Origin: an uncultured Lachnotalea sp.
GTDB taxonomy: Bacteria > Bacillota > Clostridia > Lachnospirales > Lachnospiraceae
NCBI GenBank assembly: GCA_947066815.1
Contig: CAMSZT010000007.1
Coordinates: 34,848-98,847, forward strand
Length of the DNA: 64,000 nt
Direction of reading: 5' to 3'
Below, in pieces: positions 49,232-57,917 of the stretch (position 1 is the first letter of the stretch; every line of letters starts with the position of its first letter). The translations under genes and the position numbers were made by a program. The notes under the pieces are model-generated. The model was not told the origin of the DNA. It did no database searches and was given only the letters and a program-made list of their open reading frames with translations.

Positions 49232-50518
49232 ATGGCATTGAAGAAAAAGATCAGACGGACCCAGAACGCGATCATGAACAAGATCCGGGGGACGAAAAAG
49301 ACCGACGCGGAGCGGGAGAAGGAGATCAAGGAGCAGGTCGCGGAGCAGACCAGGAGGATGCGGGACATCAAAGGGATCCTGGAGGCCATCGACTTTTCCC
49401 TCAGCGAGCTTCCGCCGGAGGAACTGGAGAAAAGGATGTCGTCCGGACAGTCGGTGCCGGATTATGAGCTGGCCCGGAAGATGGCGGTGGCCTATCTGGA
49501 CCAGGCGAAGGCCACGGAGATGGACACCTCCAGGATCGACGAGAGCATCCGCTACGCTGCCAATGCCTTTGCGGAGGGGGTAAAATACGGACAGCTTAAC
49601 AAGGCCAGGTGGGGTATGGTCGCCATGATGCACCTGATCCAGTATGAGCGGGAGGATGTGGACGAGACAGACCGGGAGCAGTTTGCCGAGATGGCCGCCA
49701 AGAAGGAGCGGCAGGCGGAAAACTATGTGACCATGCTCAAAGAGTGCAAAAAGCTGGATAACCGGGAGAAGCGGAAGGCAAAATTAAATTCCCTCTACCG
49801 GAAATTTGTCGATGAATTTGAGTCGAAGCGGGAGGAGTTCAACAAGATCCGGGAGACGGAGGAGGGCGAGTACGCCATGGGAGAGCTGGAGGAGAACGCC
49901 CATCATCCCATCAACCTCTCCATGATGGCCTCCGAGCTGGACGCGCTGCTCACGGTGATCAGCCGGAAGGATATGGATATCCTGCTCCTTCGGGGGGAGA
50001 TCCGGGAGATCAACCGCCAGATCGCCCTGATCCAGTCCACCATGGATCAGATCTATCTCGCCCTGAGCGAGGATGCCTATGTGGAGGATAAGGATCTCCT
50101 GGTCAGGATCGAGGAGGTCAATAAGGAGCGGCAGGAAGCAGTCAGCAGGATCATCGTGGAAAATGAGCGGATGGACACCGCGCTGACAGAGCATCAGACG
50201 GCCATGAAGCAGATCCTGGATTCCCCCTCCAGCGCGAAGAAGACGGCCCAGAACCTGGTCTACCTGGAGAGGAAGGAACAGGAAGAGATCGAAAAGAAAG
50301 AAAGAATGGAAGCCAACCGCGCAAGACGGAGGGCGGAGAAGGAGCGGAAGATCGAGGAGCTCAAGAAGCGCCAGCAGGAAGAACAGGAGGAGCGGGAGCT
50401 GGACCAGGCCCTGAACGATCTGGAGCAGGAGCTGGAGGAGGGCCTCGAGACAGCCTATATGGAGGATACCCTGGAGGAAGTGGAGGCCGAGAACTACCAG
50501 TACAACGAGGATTATTAA
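49232..50518 (+). CDS. Helical coiled-coil protein next to the Vps4-like ATPase
   Basis: A 428-residue, almost wholly helical protein. A basic amphipathic N-terminus (MALKKKIRRTQNAIMNKIRG) could touch membranes. It is followed by helices with ARKMAVAYLDQAKATEMD and later DMDILLLRGEIREINRQIALIQSTMDQ, then a highly charged coiled coil and an acidic C-terminus. No known domain is certain. Position directly before a second helical protein and an AAA ATPase with a possible MIT-like N-terminus makes it a candidate polymer or filament component, loosely like an ESCRT-III or PspA/Vipp1 helical assembly. That comparison rests on layout and context only. Confidence 0.75.
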   Translation: MALKKKIRRTQNAIMNKIRGTKKTDAEREKEIKEQVAEQTRRMRDIKGILEAIDFSLSELPPEELEKRMSSGQSVPDYELARKMAVAYLDQAKATEMDTSRIDESIRYAANAFAEGVKYGQLNKARWGMVAMMHLIQYEREDVDETDREQFAEMAAKKERQAENYVTMLKECKKLDNREKRKAKLNSLYRKFVDEFESKREEFNKIRETEEGEYAMGELEENAHHPINLSMMASELDALLTVISRKDMDILLLRGEIREINRQIALIQSTMDQIYLALSEDAYVEDKDLLVRIEEVNKERQEAVSRIIVENERMDTALTEHQTAMKQILDSPSSAKKTAQNLVYLERKEQEEIEKKERMEANRARRRAEKERKIEELKKRQQEEQEERELDQALNDLEQELEEGLETAYMEDTLEEVEAENYQYNEDY

Positions 50519-50535
50519 GAGGAGAAGGAGGACCC

Positions 50536-51234
50536 ATGGCATTCGGCGATTTATTTGACAGAGGAAAAAAGGAAGAGAAAGCGTTAAAGAAGGAACGGAA
50601 AAAGAAGAATAAGATATGGCAGGAGAAGCTTTCCAGGGAGCTCAGCTACGCGGACTGTGCCGCGACCCTGGAGCGGTGCAAGCTGGAGCTGGACACGATC
50701 ATCAAGCTGGAGCGGATGCGTTATAACGAGCGGGTGGACAAAGGGCTGGATCCCAAAAACCAGAAGGAGCGGATCGCCAATGCGGCCAAGGGCCGGAGGA
50801 TCGTGGACCAGGCCTTGGCGGAGCTGGAGGACAACCGCAACACGGAGGACTTAAATACCAGCATCAACCTGGTGTGTCTGGCCGTCCGGCAGCTGGACCG
50901 GGTGTCGGATTCGACGCCGGCGGTGAGCAAGCGTTTTTACGGCTACGCCAAGGGCCTGTTCCGCTCCGAGGATGATTACCTGGCGGAGCTCAACAAGCTG
51001 GAGATGCCGCCGGAGGTGGACAACCTGGTGAGCGGCAGCTTTGTGGACGACCTGGTGGGCGGGGACAGCTATGACGCCTGCCTGCGGAAGCAGCTTCGCG
51101 GAAACAAGGAGGCCAGGAGCCAGACGGCGGCCCAGTACGGGGCCATGCTGGACGAGATCCCTTCGGGCGGCACGGAGTACGGCGCCTCGGCACAGGGCGA
51201 TATCAGGGCGGCAAGGAAGATGACCGATCTGTAG
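50536..51234 (+). CDS. Small helical protein, candidate ESCRT-III-like
   Basis: A 232-residue protein, the size typical of ESCRT-III subunits. It begins with a short amphipathic segment (MAFGDLFDRG), a very basic stretch (KKEEKALKKERKKKNKIW), then a long helical hairpin region (about 35-120) with regular Ala/Leu/Lys spacing, and further short helices and a flexible C-terminus ending ARKMTDL. This matches the general plan (amphipathic start, basic helical core, tail) but no diagnostic motif is present, so homology is unproven. GGAGAAGGAGG lies before the ATG. It sits immediately upstream of the AAA ATPase gene, which would be its remodeller if the comparison holds. Confidence 0.72.
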   Translation: MAFGDLFDRGKKEEKALKKERKKKNKIWQEKLSRELSYADCAATLERCKLELDTIIKLERMRYNERVDKGLDPKNQKERIANAAKGRRIVDQALAELEDNRNTEDLNTSINLVCLAVRQLDRVSDSTPAVSKRFYGYAKGLFRSEDDYLAELNKLEMPPEVDNLVSGSFVDDLVGGDSYDACLRKQLRGNKEARSQTAAQYGAMLDEIPSGGTEYGASAQGDIRAARKMTDL

Positions 51235-51270
51235 GGCACACCCTGCAGAACCTGGGAAGGAGAACAGGAT

Positions 51271-52605
51271 ATGGAAAGGCAGTATATACGGGAGATCAAC
51301 CGTTTGGACAACGAATATCATTCCCTGCGGAACCAGGCCATAGCGGCCAACATGGCGAACGGAGGAGCCGTGTCCAGGGAGGAGGGGAAGCTTTACCAGA
51401 AGGCGGCCGAGGTCTGCGCCAGGGCGGCTTCCATGAGCGTGAGCGCGGCCCAGGATAAATGGATCGAGAGGCAGATCGACTGCGAGGGCGAGCTCCGCCA
51501 CATCGTGGAGATCCTGAATCCAAGGGCGGTCAAAAATATGGACGCGGAGACGGCGGCCGCCCAGGCAAAGAAAAAGAGCGCGGCGGCTTCCGGGCAGCAG
51601 GCGGAGGGCGGCAGCGGGGGCAAGGCCCCCGGCAGTCCGGTAGCAGGCGGAAACGGGGGCAAGGCTCCCGGAAATCCGGCGGCCGGCGGCCGGGACGAGA
51701 TCAGCGAGGAGACGGTGGCGTCCTGGTTCCGGGAGGCCCCGAAGACCGGCTTTGAGGGCGTGGCCGGCATGGAGGACTTAAAAGCTTTGATGGAGCGGAT
51801 CATCCGGGACATCGGCAACGCGAGCCTGAACGCGTTTTTTGAGATGGAGACCGTCCAGTCCTTCTTCTTCTACGGCCTCCCCGGCTGCGGGAAGACCTTC
51901 CTGCTGGAGGCCTTCGCCCACGAGCTGATCGGGCGGTTTGGCTTTAAGTATATGTCCCTGTCCGGGGCGGACATCCACGAGAGCCTGGTGGGGCGGACGG
52001 AAAAGATCATCAAGCGGATGTTTGAGGAGGCGGAAAAGAACGCTCCCTGCATCCTGTTCATCGACGAGATCGACGGCGTCTGCGGCAACCGCAAGAAGAG
52101 CCACCAGCCGGCCCACGTGATCTCCGCCACCAATCAGTTCCTCACCAGCTACAACGACCTGATCAAATCCGACAAGCAGGTGATCTTCATCGGGGCCACC
52201 AACAATCCGGAGGACGTGGACATCGCCATGCTGGACCGGGTGGAGCTCATCGAGGTGGATCTCCCGGACGCCGCCGCCAGGGCCAACTATTTTAAAATGC
52301 GGCTGGAGCACATCATCCGGAACGAGGAGGGCTTTTCCTACGGGGACATGGCGGCCCAGACGGAGGACTTCAATTACCGGGATCTGCGGAAGTTTACCGC
52401 AAGGCTCAAGAAGGAGTTGGTGACCGAGATCGGGGTCTCCTATGGAAACGATACGGCCGCCGCCACCAAGGCCATGGAGGACAATGCCTTCTGCCTGAAG
52501 GGGGAGACCTTCCGGAAGGTCAGGGAGGAATACCATCTGCTGCCCAAGGACACCGACCATCTGAAAAAATGGGCGCAGAGCGCCATGGAGGAGCTTGGCG
52601 GTTGA
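51271..52605 (+). CDS. AAA ATPase with MIT-like N-terminus and Vps4-like motifs
   Basis: A 444-residue protein in three parts. Residues 1-85 are a small helical domain with an MIT-like pattern (GKLYQKAAEVCARAA and a later IERQI..EGELRHIVEIL). Residues 95-145 are a Gly/Ala/Lys linker. Residues 145-444 are one AAA domain: Walker A GLPGCGKT (Lys208), pore-region KYMSLSGADIHESLVGRTEK, Walker B ILFIDEID (Asp265, Glu266), sensor-1 FIGATNNP (Asn311), and one arginine finger candidate (Arg323 in MLDRVEL) where Vps4-type enzymes have two. The order helical domain-linker-AAA equals Vps4, katanin and spastin. Family-level AAA assignment is sure; the Vps4 comparison is strong but unverified. It probably forms a hexamer that pulls apart a polymer or complex made by the neighbouring helical proteins. 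Confidence 0.85.
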   Translation: MERQYIREINRLDNEYHSLRNQAIAANMANGGAVSREEGKLYQKAAEVCARAASMSVSAAQDKWIERQIDCEGELRHIVEILNPRAVKNMDAETAAAQAKKKSAAASGQQAEGGSGGKAPGSPVAGGNGGKAPGNPAAGGRDEISEETVASWFREAPKTGFEGVAGMEDLKALMERIIRDIGNASLNAFFEMETVQSFFFYGLPGCGKTFLLEAFAHELIGRFGFKYMSLSGADIHESLVGRTEKIIKRMFEEAEKNAPCILFIDEIDGVCGNRKKSHQPAHVISATNQFLTSYNDLIKSDKQVIFIGATNNPEDVDIAMLDRVELIEVDLPDAAARANYFKMRLEHIIRNEEGFSYGDMAAQTEDFNYRDLRKFTARLKKELVTEIGVSYGNDTAAATKAMEDNAFCLKGETFRKVREEYHLLPKDTDHLKKWAQSAMEELGG

Positions 52606-52621
52606 ATAGAGAGGAACGCTT

Positions 52622-53956
52622 ATGACGGACAGAGAAGAAAACGCGGCCGGTCAGGCGGAAGAGGGCGAGAAAGGCGGGGCCGGGCAGGCAGCAGGGGCGA
52701 AAGACGCGGCCATGCAGTGGGCGGAAAAGAGGCTGGTCCTCCTGGAGGAGGCCGGGCAGTATGAGGAGGATCTGTCTGCCCTGACCGGTTCCGGCTATAA
52801 GGGGGATCTTAAGCGGCTCAGCCGCATGGACCATTACGGCCAGGCAGAGCTTCTGGAGATGCTCTTTGAACAGTCGGAGCGGAGAGCAGATTTTGGCGAA
52901 TTGCTTGGCGTGGAGGACGCTTACGGCCTGCTCTTTGCAGGTCCCTCCGGCTGCGGGAAAATGACGACGGCGGAGCATCTCGTTGGAAATCTAAAGAAGA
53001 TGGGCTATACCCGCCTGGCGGCGCTGCGGGGCGTCCGGCTGGGAAGCCATTCCAGAAAAAAGGCCGTGAGGCGGATGCGGGCGGTCCTTGGCCTCGCCTC
53101 GGAGGATACGCCGCTGGTCCTCCTCCTGGAGCAGCTCAGTGACAATCCCTGGGCCGGGGAGCTCTATGACATCCTTCTGGAGTTTGCAGAGGAGCAGGAG
53201 CCGGGAGTCCTGTTCCCGATCCTGATCGAGCGGGACGCGGCAGTGTTTTCCGCCGCCCTGAAACGGGATTTCCCGCTGATCTCCTTCTCCCTCCCCTCTC
53301 TGGAGGACCGGAAAAATTACATCCGTCTCCACCAGAACGTGGAGGTGGTTTATGAGGATGACGGAACAGACGGGGAAGCGGGAGAGGACGAGCCCTTTTT
53401 CTATAAGATCGTGTTTGAGGGGATCACCCCGGAGGAGATCGCGGCGGAGACGGAGGGCTTCAGCTATGCAGGGCTGAAACAGCTGACGGAGTACGTGAAG
53501 GTGTACCTGACCGATATCCTGGTGAGGGACAATGTGCCGGAGCAGTACGCGTGTGAACGGGTCCAGGAGGAGGGCTACTATAAAGTAAAGGGCCATATGG
53601 TGCGGCAGGCAGTCGCCATGCTGAGGGAACGGGGAGGCGGGAGCGCGGGAGGTCCCGGCCCGGAGGCGTGGGGCGCCGGTCTGGAGCCGGTGATCCGGCT
53701 TCTCTCCCAGACAGAGCTTCTATCCGGGCTTTCCCAGACGGCCCGCCCGGCCGGACAGGCGCAGGGCGCAGATCCGGCTGCCGGCCTGACGCTTTCCGAG
53801 ATCGAGCAGAAGGTGAAGATCGCGGCGGAGGGCGGGCCGAAGGACGCCCGCGCCTTGGCGCTCCGCTACCGGGAGCAGGTGTATCAGACGGATGAATTTG
53901 GGAAGGTGGACGAGCGGCTCGCCAACTCGTCCGACGAATACGACGAGGAAGAGTGA
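52622..53956 (+). CDS. AAA-like protein with degenerate Walker B
   Basis: A 444-residue protein, equal in length to the ATPase just upstream. After an acidic, disordered N-terminus and a helical region, Walker A is AGPSGCGKMT (Lys113). The Walker B strand reads PLVLLLEQL (about 164-172), with no Asp before Glu, and sensor and finger residues are not evident. A helical lid-like segment (EIAAETEGFSYAGLKQLTEYVK) follows. It probably binds ATP weakly or not at all and may act as a regulatory partner of the active ATPase. The C-terminal 110 residues are Gly/Ala-rich and acidic. The next frame starts at its stop. Confidence 0.78.
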   Translation: MTDREENAAGQAEEGEKGGAGQAAGAKDAAMQWAEKRLVLLEEAGQYEEDLSALTGSGYKGDLKRLSRMDHYGQAELLEMLFEQSERRADFGELLGVEDAYGLLFAGPSGCGKMTTAEHLVGNLKKMGYTRLAALRGVRLGSHSRKKAVRRMRAVLGLASEDTPLVLLLEQLSDNPWAGELYDILLEFAEEQEPGVLFPILIERDAAVFSAALKRDFPLISFSLPSLEDRKNYIRLHQNVEVVYEDDGTDGEAGEDEPFFYKIVFEGITPEEIAAETEGFSYAGLKQLTEYVKVYLTDILVRDNVPEQYACERVQEEGYYKVKGHMVRQAVAMLRERGGGSAGGPGPEAWGAGLEPVIRLLSQTELLSGLSQTARPAGQAQGADPAAGLTLSEIEQKVKIAAEGGPKDARALALRYREQVYQTDEFGKVDERLANSSDEYDEEE

Positions 53957-54124
53957 CGGAGGAGAGCCGGCAGATCAGAGGGAAGCCGAAGAGACCGGCG
54001 GAAGTGGAAATAACCGGTGAAAGAGGATATGATCGGAAAAAGCCGAAGAAGTCGGTGAAAGCGGAAATGACCGGCAGAGAGGATCCTGCGGGAGAGCCGG
54101 GGAGAGGGAGTGCGAAAAGAGACT

Positions 54125-54982
54125 ATGGAAAGACTGGATCTGAAAAAGCTGTCCGGGCTGGCGGGGCATCCGGAATTAAAAGAGAACATGGAGGGCGCCC
54201 TGAGGCAGATCGGGGCCGGGGAATACCGGGCCGCCGCATCCGAACTCAGGCAGGCCTTGGAGTATATGGTGGACTGCTACCTGGAGGCAGCCCGGGAGGA
54301 GGATGAAGTCCCGGGGAACCTGTCCCTGTATAACCGGATCGAATTTTTGAAGAGCGGGGACTGGATCACCTTCTCCCAGGCAGATTCTTTCCATTCGATC
54401 CGCATGCGCTGCAATGCGGGGGTCCACAGAAATGCCGACCCTCAGAAAAAACAGATGACATCGGCGGACATCCGCTACTGCTATGAGCTCCTTGTCCAGG
54501 AGCTGCCGGATTTCCTTGCGGTCTTTCCGGGGGAGGAGCAGGAGGTCCCGGAAGCCGAGGCGTTCACGGAGGAGCCGGCTGCCATGATGCCTGTGGAGGT
54601 CCCGGAAGCCGAGGCGTTCACGGAGGAGCCGGCTGCCATGATGCCTGTGGAGATTCCGGAAGCCGGGGCGCTCACGGAGGAGCCGGCTGCCACGGGGCCT
54701 GCGGAGAAACCGGCCGTCCCGGAGCCTGCGGAGAAACCGGCCGTCATGGCGTCTGCAGAAAAACCGGAAGCTCTGGAACCTGTAGCGGAGCCGGCGGCCC
54801 CAATACCGGACCTGCCGGGAAATGTGGAGACTTCAAATGCAGAGACTTCAAATTTGGAAATCCCAAAAGCCGGGAGGCGCCGGCCGGAGGAGGGATATTC
54901 GATCCTGCAGGACAGGTCCGGGGAGGCCAGCGAGGATGTGTTTTCCGATATGATGAGGGGGCTGCTGAAGAAGCTGAGATGA
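54125..54982 (+). CDS. DUF4145-like protein with tandem-repeat tail
   Basis: About 285 residues from ATG 54125 (GTG 54110 is an alternative). Residues 5-135 resemble DUF4145: helices with AASELRQALEYMVDCYL and the characteristic SFHSIRMRCNAGVHRN segment (Arg...Asn...His). This domain is found in several defence-linked proteins and is often a helical binding unit. The tail has three 18-residue repeats (VPEAEAFTEEPAAMMPVE pattern) and three 9-residue repeats (KPAVPEPAE pattern), then a short helical end (DVFSDMMRGLLKKL). It is the last gene of the cluster; no clear terminator follows. Confidence 0.75.
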   Translation: MERLDLKKLSGLAGHPELKENMEGALRQIGAGEYRAAASELRQALEYMVDCYLEAAREEDEVPGNLSLYNRIEFLKSGDWITFSQADSFHSIRMRCNAGVHRNADPQKKQMTSADIRYCYELLVQELPDFLAVFPGEEQEVPEAEAFTEEPAAMMPVEVPEAEAFTEEPAAMMPVEIPEAGALTEEPAATGPAEKPAVPEPAEKPAVMASAEKPEALEPVAEPAAPIPDLPGNVETSNAETSNLEIPKAGRRRPEEGYSILQDRSGEASEDVFSDMMRGLLKKLR

Positions 54983-55064
54983 TGAAAAAAGGGCAGTCTG
55001 ATTCTGAGCCTGGTTCATTATTCTATCACAGGATTTCCATTAAAGGATAAAAAATAGATCAAAA

Positions 55065-55091
55065 TTAGCACTCACACCTTGACAGTGCTAA
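55065..55091. promoter_or_regulatory. CIRCE operator (HrcA site) of clpB
   Basis: TTAGCACTC, nine bases, then CAGTGCTAA. This is the CIRCE inverted repeat with one mismatch (usual right arm GAGTGCTAA). HrcA is expected to repress clpB here and release it on heat shock. Confidence 0.88.
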
Positions 55092-55107
55092 CAACCTGTG
55101 CTATCAT
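55079..55107 (+). promoter_or_regulatory. clpB promoter overlapping CIRCE
   Basis: A perfect TTGACA (55079-55084) lies inside the CIRCE element, with TATCAT (55102-55107) after exactly 17 bases. The overlap explains repression by direct block of RNA polymerase. Confidence 0.85.
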
Positions 55108-55166
55108 ACAGAATGAAGTGATTGTTATATTACAAATAGAACAGAGATTGGCACAGGAGGCGTCTT

Positions 55167-57752
55167 ATGAATATCAATAAATTCACACAGAATTCCCTGC
55201 AGGCCGTGCAGAACTGTGAGCGGCTGGCTTCGGAATACGGAAACCAGGAGATCGACCAGGAGCATCTGCTGGCAGGGCTTTTGTCCCTGGACGAAAGCCT
55301 GATCAAAAAGATGATCGTCAAGATGGAGATCCAGCCGGAGTACTTTGCGGACCGGGTGGAGGAGGCCTTGAACCGGAAGCCAAAGGTGTCCGGCGACGTG
55401 AAGCTCTATGTGAGCCAGGCGTTAAACAAGGCGCTGGTAAGCGCCGAGGACGAGGCAAAGCAGATGGGGGACGAGTATGTGTCCGTGGAGCATCTGTTCC
55501 TGGCTCTGCTAAAATATCCCAACGGGGCGTTAAAGGCGTTGTTTACGGAGTTTGGTATCACCAGGGAGCGGTTTTTGCAGGCCCTCTCCACGGTCCGGGG
55601 AAACCAGCGGGTGACCAGTGACAATCCGGAGGCCACCTATGACACGCTGGCGAAATACGGCACGGACCTGGTGGAGCGGGCCAGGAAGCAGGAGCTGGAT
55701 CCGGTGATCGGGCGGGACACGGAGATCCGGAACGTGGTCCGGATCCTGTCCAGGAAGACGAAGAACAATCCGGTGCTGATCGGCGAGCCGGGTGTGGGCA
55801 AGACGGCCGTGGTGGAGGGGCTGGCCCAGCGGATCGTCCGGGGGGACGTGCCGGAGGGCCTTAAGGACAAGACGGTGTTTTCCCTGGATATGGGCGCTCT
55901 GGTGGCCGGGGCCAAGTACCGGGGCGAGTTTGAGGAGCGGCTGAAGGCAGTCCTGGAGGAGGTCAAGAAGAGCGAGGGGAAGATCCTTCTCTTTGTCGAC
56001 GAGCTCCACACCATCGTGGGGGCCGGGAAGACGGACGGCGCCATGGACGCGGGCAACATGTTAAAGCCCATGCTGGCCAGGGGAGAGCTCCACTGCATCG
56101 GGGCCACGACCCTGGACGAATACCGCAGATATATCGAGAAGGATGCGGCCCTGGAGCGGCGGTTCCAGCCTGTTTTGGTGGATGAGCCCACGGTGGAGGA
56201 CACCATCTCCATCCTTAGGGGCCTCAAGGACCGGTACGAGGTGTTCCACGGAGTGAAGATCACGGATTCGGCCCTGGTGAGCGCCGCCGTGCTCTCCAAC
56301 CGCTATATCTCCGACCGGTTCCTGCCGGATAAGGCCATCGACCTGGTGGACGAGGCCTGCGCCCTCATCAAGACGGAGTTAGATTCCATGCCCACGGAGT
56401 TAGACGAGCTGTCCAGGAAGATCATGCAGCTTGAGATCGAGGAGGCGGCCCTGAAAAAGGAGACGGACAATCTGAGCCGCGACCGGCTGGAAGCCATTCA
56501 GCGGGAGCTGGCGGATTTCCGGGAAGAGTTCGGCAAGATGAAGGCCCAGTGGGACAATGAGAAGACCTCCGTGGAGCGGCTGCAGAAGCTCAGGGGCCAG
56601 ATCGACGAGATCAACGGCCAGATCGCCCTGGCCAAGCAGAATTACGACCTGGAGAAGGCGGCGGAGCTTCAGTACGGAACCCTGCCCGATCTGACCAGGC
56701 AGTTGGAGATTGAGGAGGAGAAGGTGAAAAAGCAGGATATGTCCCTTCTCCACGAGGCGGTGACCGAGGAGGAGATCTCCCGGATCATTTCCAGGTGGAC
56801 CGGGATCCCCGTGGCGAAGCTCACCGAGAGTGAGCGGAACAAGACGCTCCATCTGGACGAGGAGCTCCACAAGAGGGTCGTCGGCCAGGACGAGGGCGTG
56901 ACCAAGGTGACGGAGGCTATCATCCGTTCCCGGGCCGGGATCAAGGATCCCACCAAGCCCATCGGCTCCTTCCTGTTCTTAGGACCCACCGGCGTCGGCA
57001 AGACGGAGCTGGCGAAGGCCCTTGCCCAGAGCCTTTTTGACGACGAACAGAATATGGTCCGCATCGACATGAGCGAGTACATGGAGAAGTATTCCGTGTC
57101 CCGCCTGATCGGGGCGCCTCCGGGATACGTGGGCTACGACGAGGGCGGACAGCTGACGGAGGCTGTCAGACGCAAGCCCTATTCGGTGGTGCTCTTTGAC
57201 GAGATCGAGAAGGCCCATCCTGACGTGTTCAACGTGCTTCTGCAGGTCCTCGACGACGGGCGGATCACCGACTCCCAGGGGAGGACCGTGGACTTTAAAA
57301 ATACCGTTCTCATCATGACCTCCAACCTGGGTTCCTCCTATCTGCTGGAGGGGATCGACGAGGCGGGCAGCATCCGGCCGGAAAACGAAAAGCTGGTCAT
57401 GGCGGAGCTTAAAAACCATTTCCGCCCGGAATTTCTGAATCGGCTGGACGAGACGATCATGTTCAAGCCCCTCACCAAGGGCAATATCAGCCACATCATC
57501 GGGTTGATGGTGGCGGATGTGAACAGACGGCTTGCCGACAGGGAGTTTTCCATCCGCCTGACGCCGGAGGCGGAGGCCTTCGTGACGGAAAACGGTTACG
57601 ATCCGGTATACGGCGCAAGGCCTCTGAAGCGGTATCTGCAGAAGCATGTGGAGACCCAGGCGGCGAAGCTGATCCTGGCGGACCAGGTCCGGGCCGGCGG
57701 TGTCATCGTCCTGGACGTGAAGGACGGAAGATTGGAGGCATATGTAGAATAA
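55167..57752 (+). CDS. clpB: ATP-dependent chaperone ClpB
   Basis: An 861-residue ClpB, full length for the family, that disaggregates proteins with DnaK. Order: N-terminal double Clp-N repeat (1-145), first AAA domain with GEPGVGKTA and LFVDELHT, the ClpB middle coiled coil (about 405-525; [15 protein letters not shown] to [13 protein letters not shown]), and second AAA domain with GPTGVGKTE and [17 protein letters not shown] precedes the ATG. It is controlled by a CIRCE/HrcA promoter. It lies directly after the chaperone-like cluster but has its own promoter. The last six codons lie in the first unit of a 63 bp tandem repeat that continues past the stop. Confidence 0.97.
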   Translation: MNINKFTQNSLQAVQNCERLASEYGNQEIDQEHLLAGLLSLDESLIKKMIVKMEIQPEYFADRVEEALNRKPKVSGDVKLYVSQALNKALVSAEDEAKQMGDEYVSVEHLFLALLKYPNGALKALFTEFGITRERFLQALSTVRGNQRVTSDNPEATYDTLAKYGTDLVERARKQELDPVIGRDTEIRNVVRILSRKTKNNPVLIGEPGVGKTAVVEGLAQRIVRGDVPEGLKDKTVFSLDMGALVAGAKYRGEFEERLKAVLEEVKKSEGKILLFVDELHTIVGAGKTDGAMDAGNMLKPMLARGELHCIGATTLDEYRRYIEKDAALERRFQPVLVDEPTVEDTISILRGLKDRYEVFHGVKITDSALVSAAVLSNRYISDRFLPDKAIDLVDEACALIKTELDSMPTELDELSRKIMQLEIEEAALKKETDNLSRDRLEAIQRELADFREEFGKMKAQWDNEKTSVERLQKLRGQIDEINGQIALAKQNYDLEKAAELQYGTLPDLTRQLEIEEEKVKKQDMSLLHEAVTEEEISRIISRWTGIPVAKLTESERNKTLHLDEELHKRVVGQDEGVTKVTEAIIRSRAGIKDPTKPIGSFLFLGPTGVGKTELAKALAQSLFDDEQNMVRIDMSEYMEKYSVSRLIGAPPGYVGYDEGGQLTEAVRRKPYSVVLFDEIEKAHPDVFNVLLQVLDDGRITDSQGRTVDFKNTVLIMTSNLGSSYLLEGIDEAGSIRPENEKLVMAELKNHFRPEFLNRLDETIMFKPLTKGNISHIIGLMVADVNRRLADREFSIRLTPEAEAFVTENGYDPVYGARPLKRYLQKHVETQAAKLILADQVRAGGVIVLDVKDGRLEAYVE

Positions 57753-57905
57753 GGAAGAACCGGCGGAGCGTGCGTGACGCGGAGCCGGGAGAGGCCGGCG
57801 GTATATGTGGAATAAGGAAGAACCGGCGGGGCGCGTGCGGCGCGGAGCCGAGGGAGGCCGGCGGCATACGTGGAATCAGAAGAGTGCCGGGGAAGGCCGG
57901 AGGAT
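57739..57905. repeat. 63 bp tandem repeat at the clpB 3' end
   Basis: The unit beginning GCATATGTAGAATAAGGAAG (57739) recurs at 57802 as GTATATGTGGAATAAGGAAG and at 57865 as GCATACGTGGAATCAG, with GGAGCCG..GAGGCCGGCG in between; the third unit is partial. Unit length is exactly 63 bases. The first unit includes the clpB stop codon. Confidence 0.85.
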
Positions 57906-57917
57906 CGGGAGGAAGAT

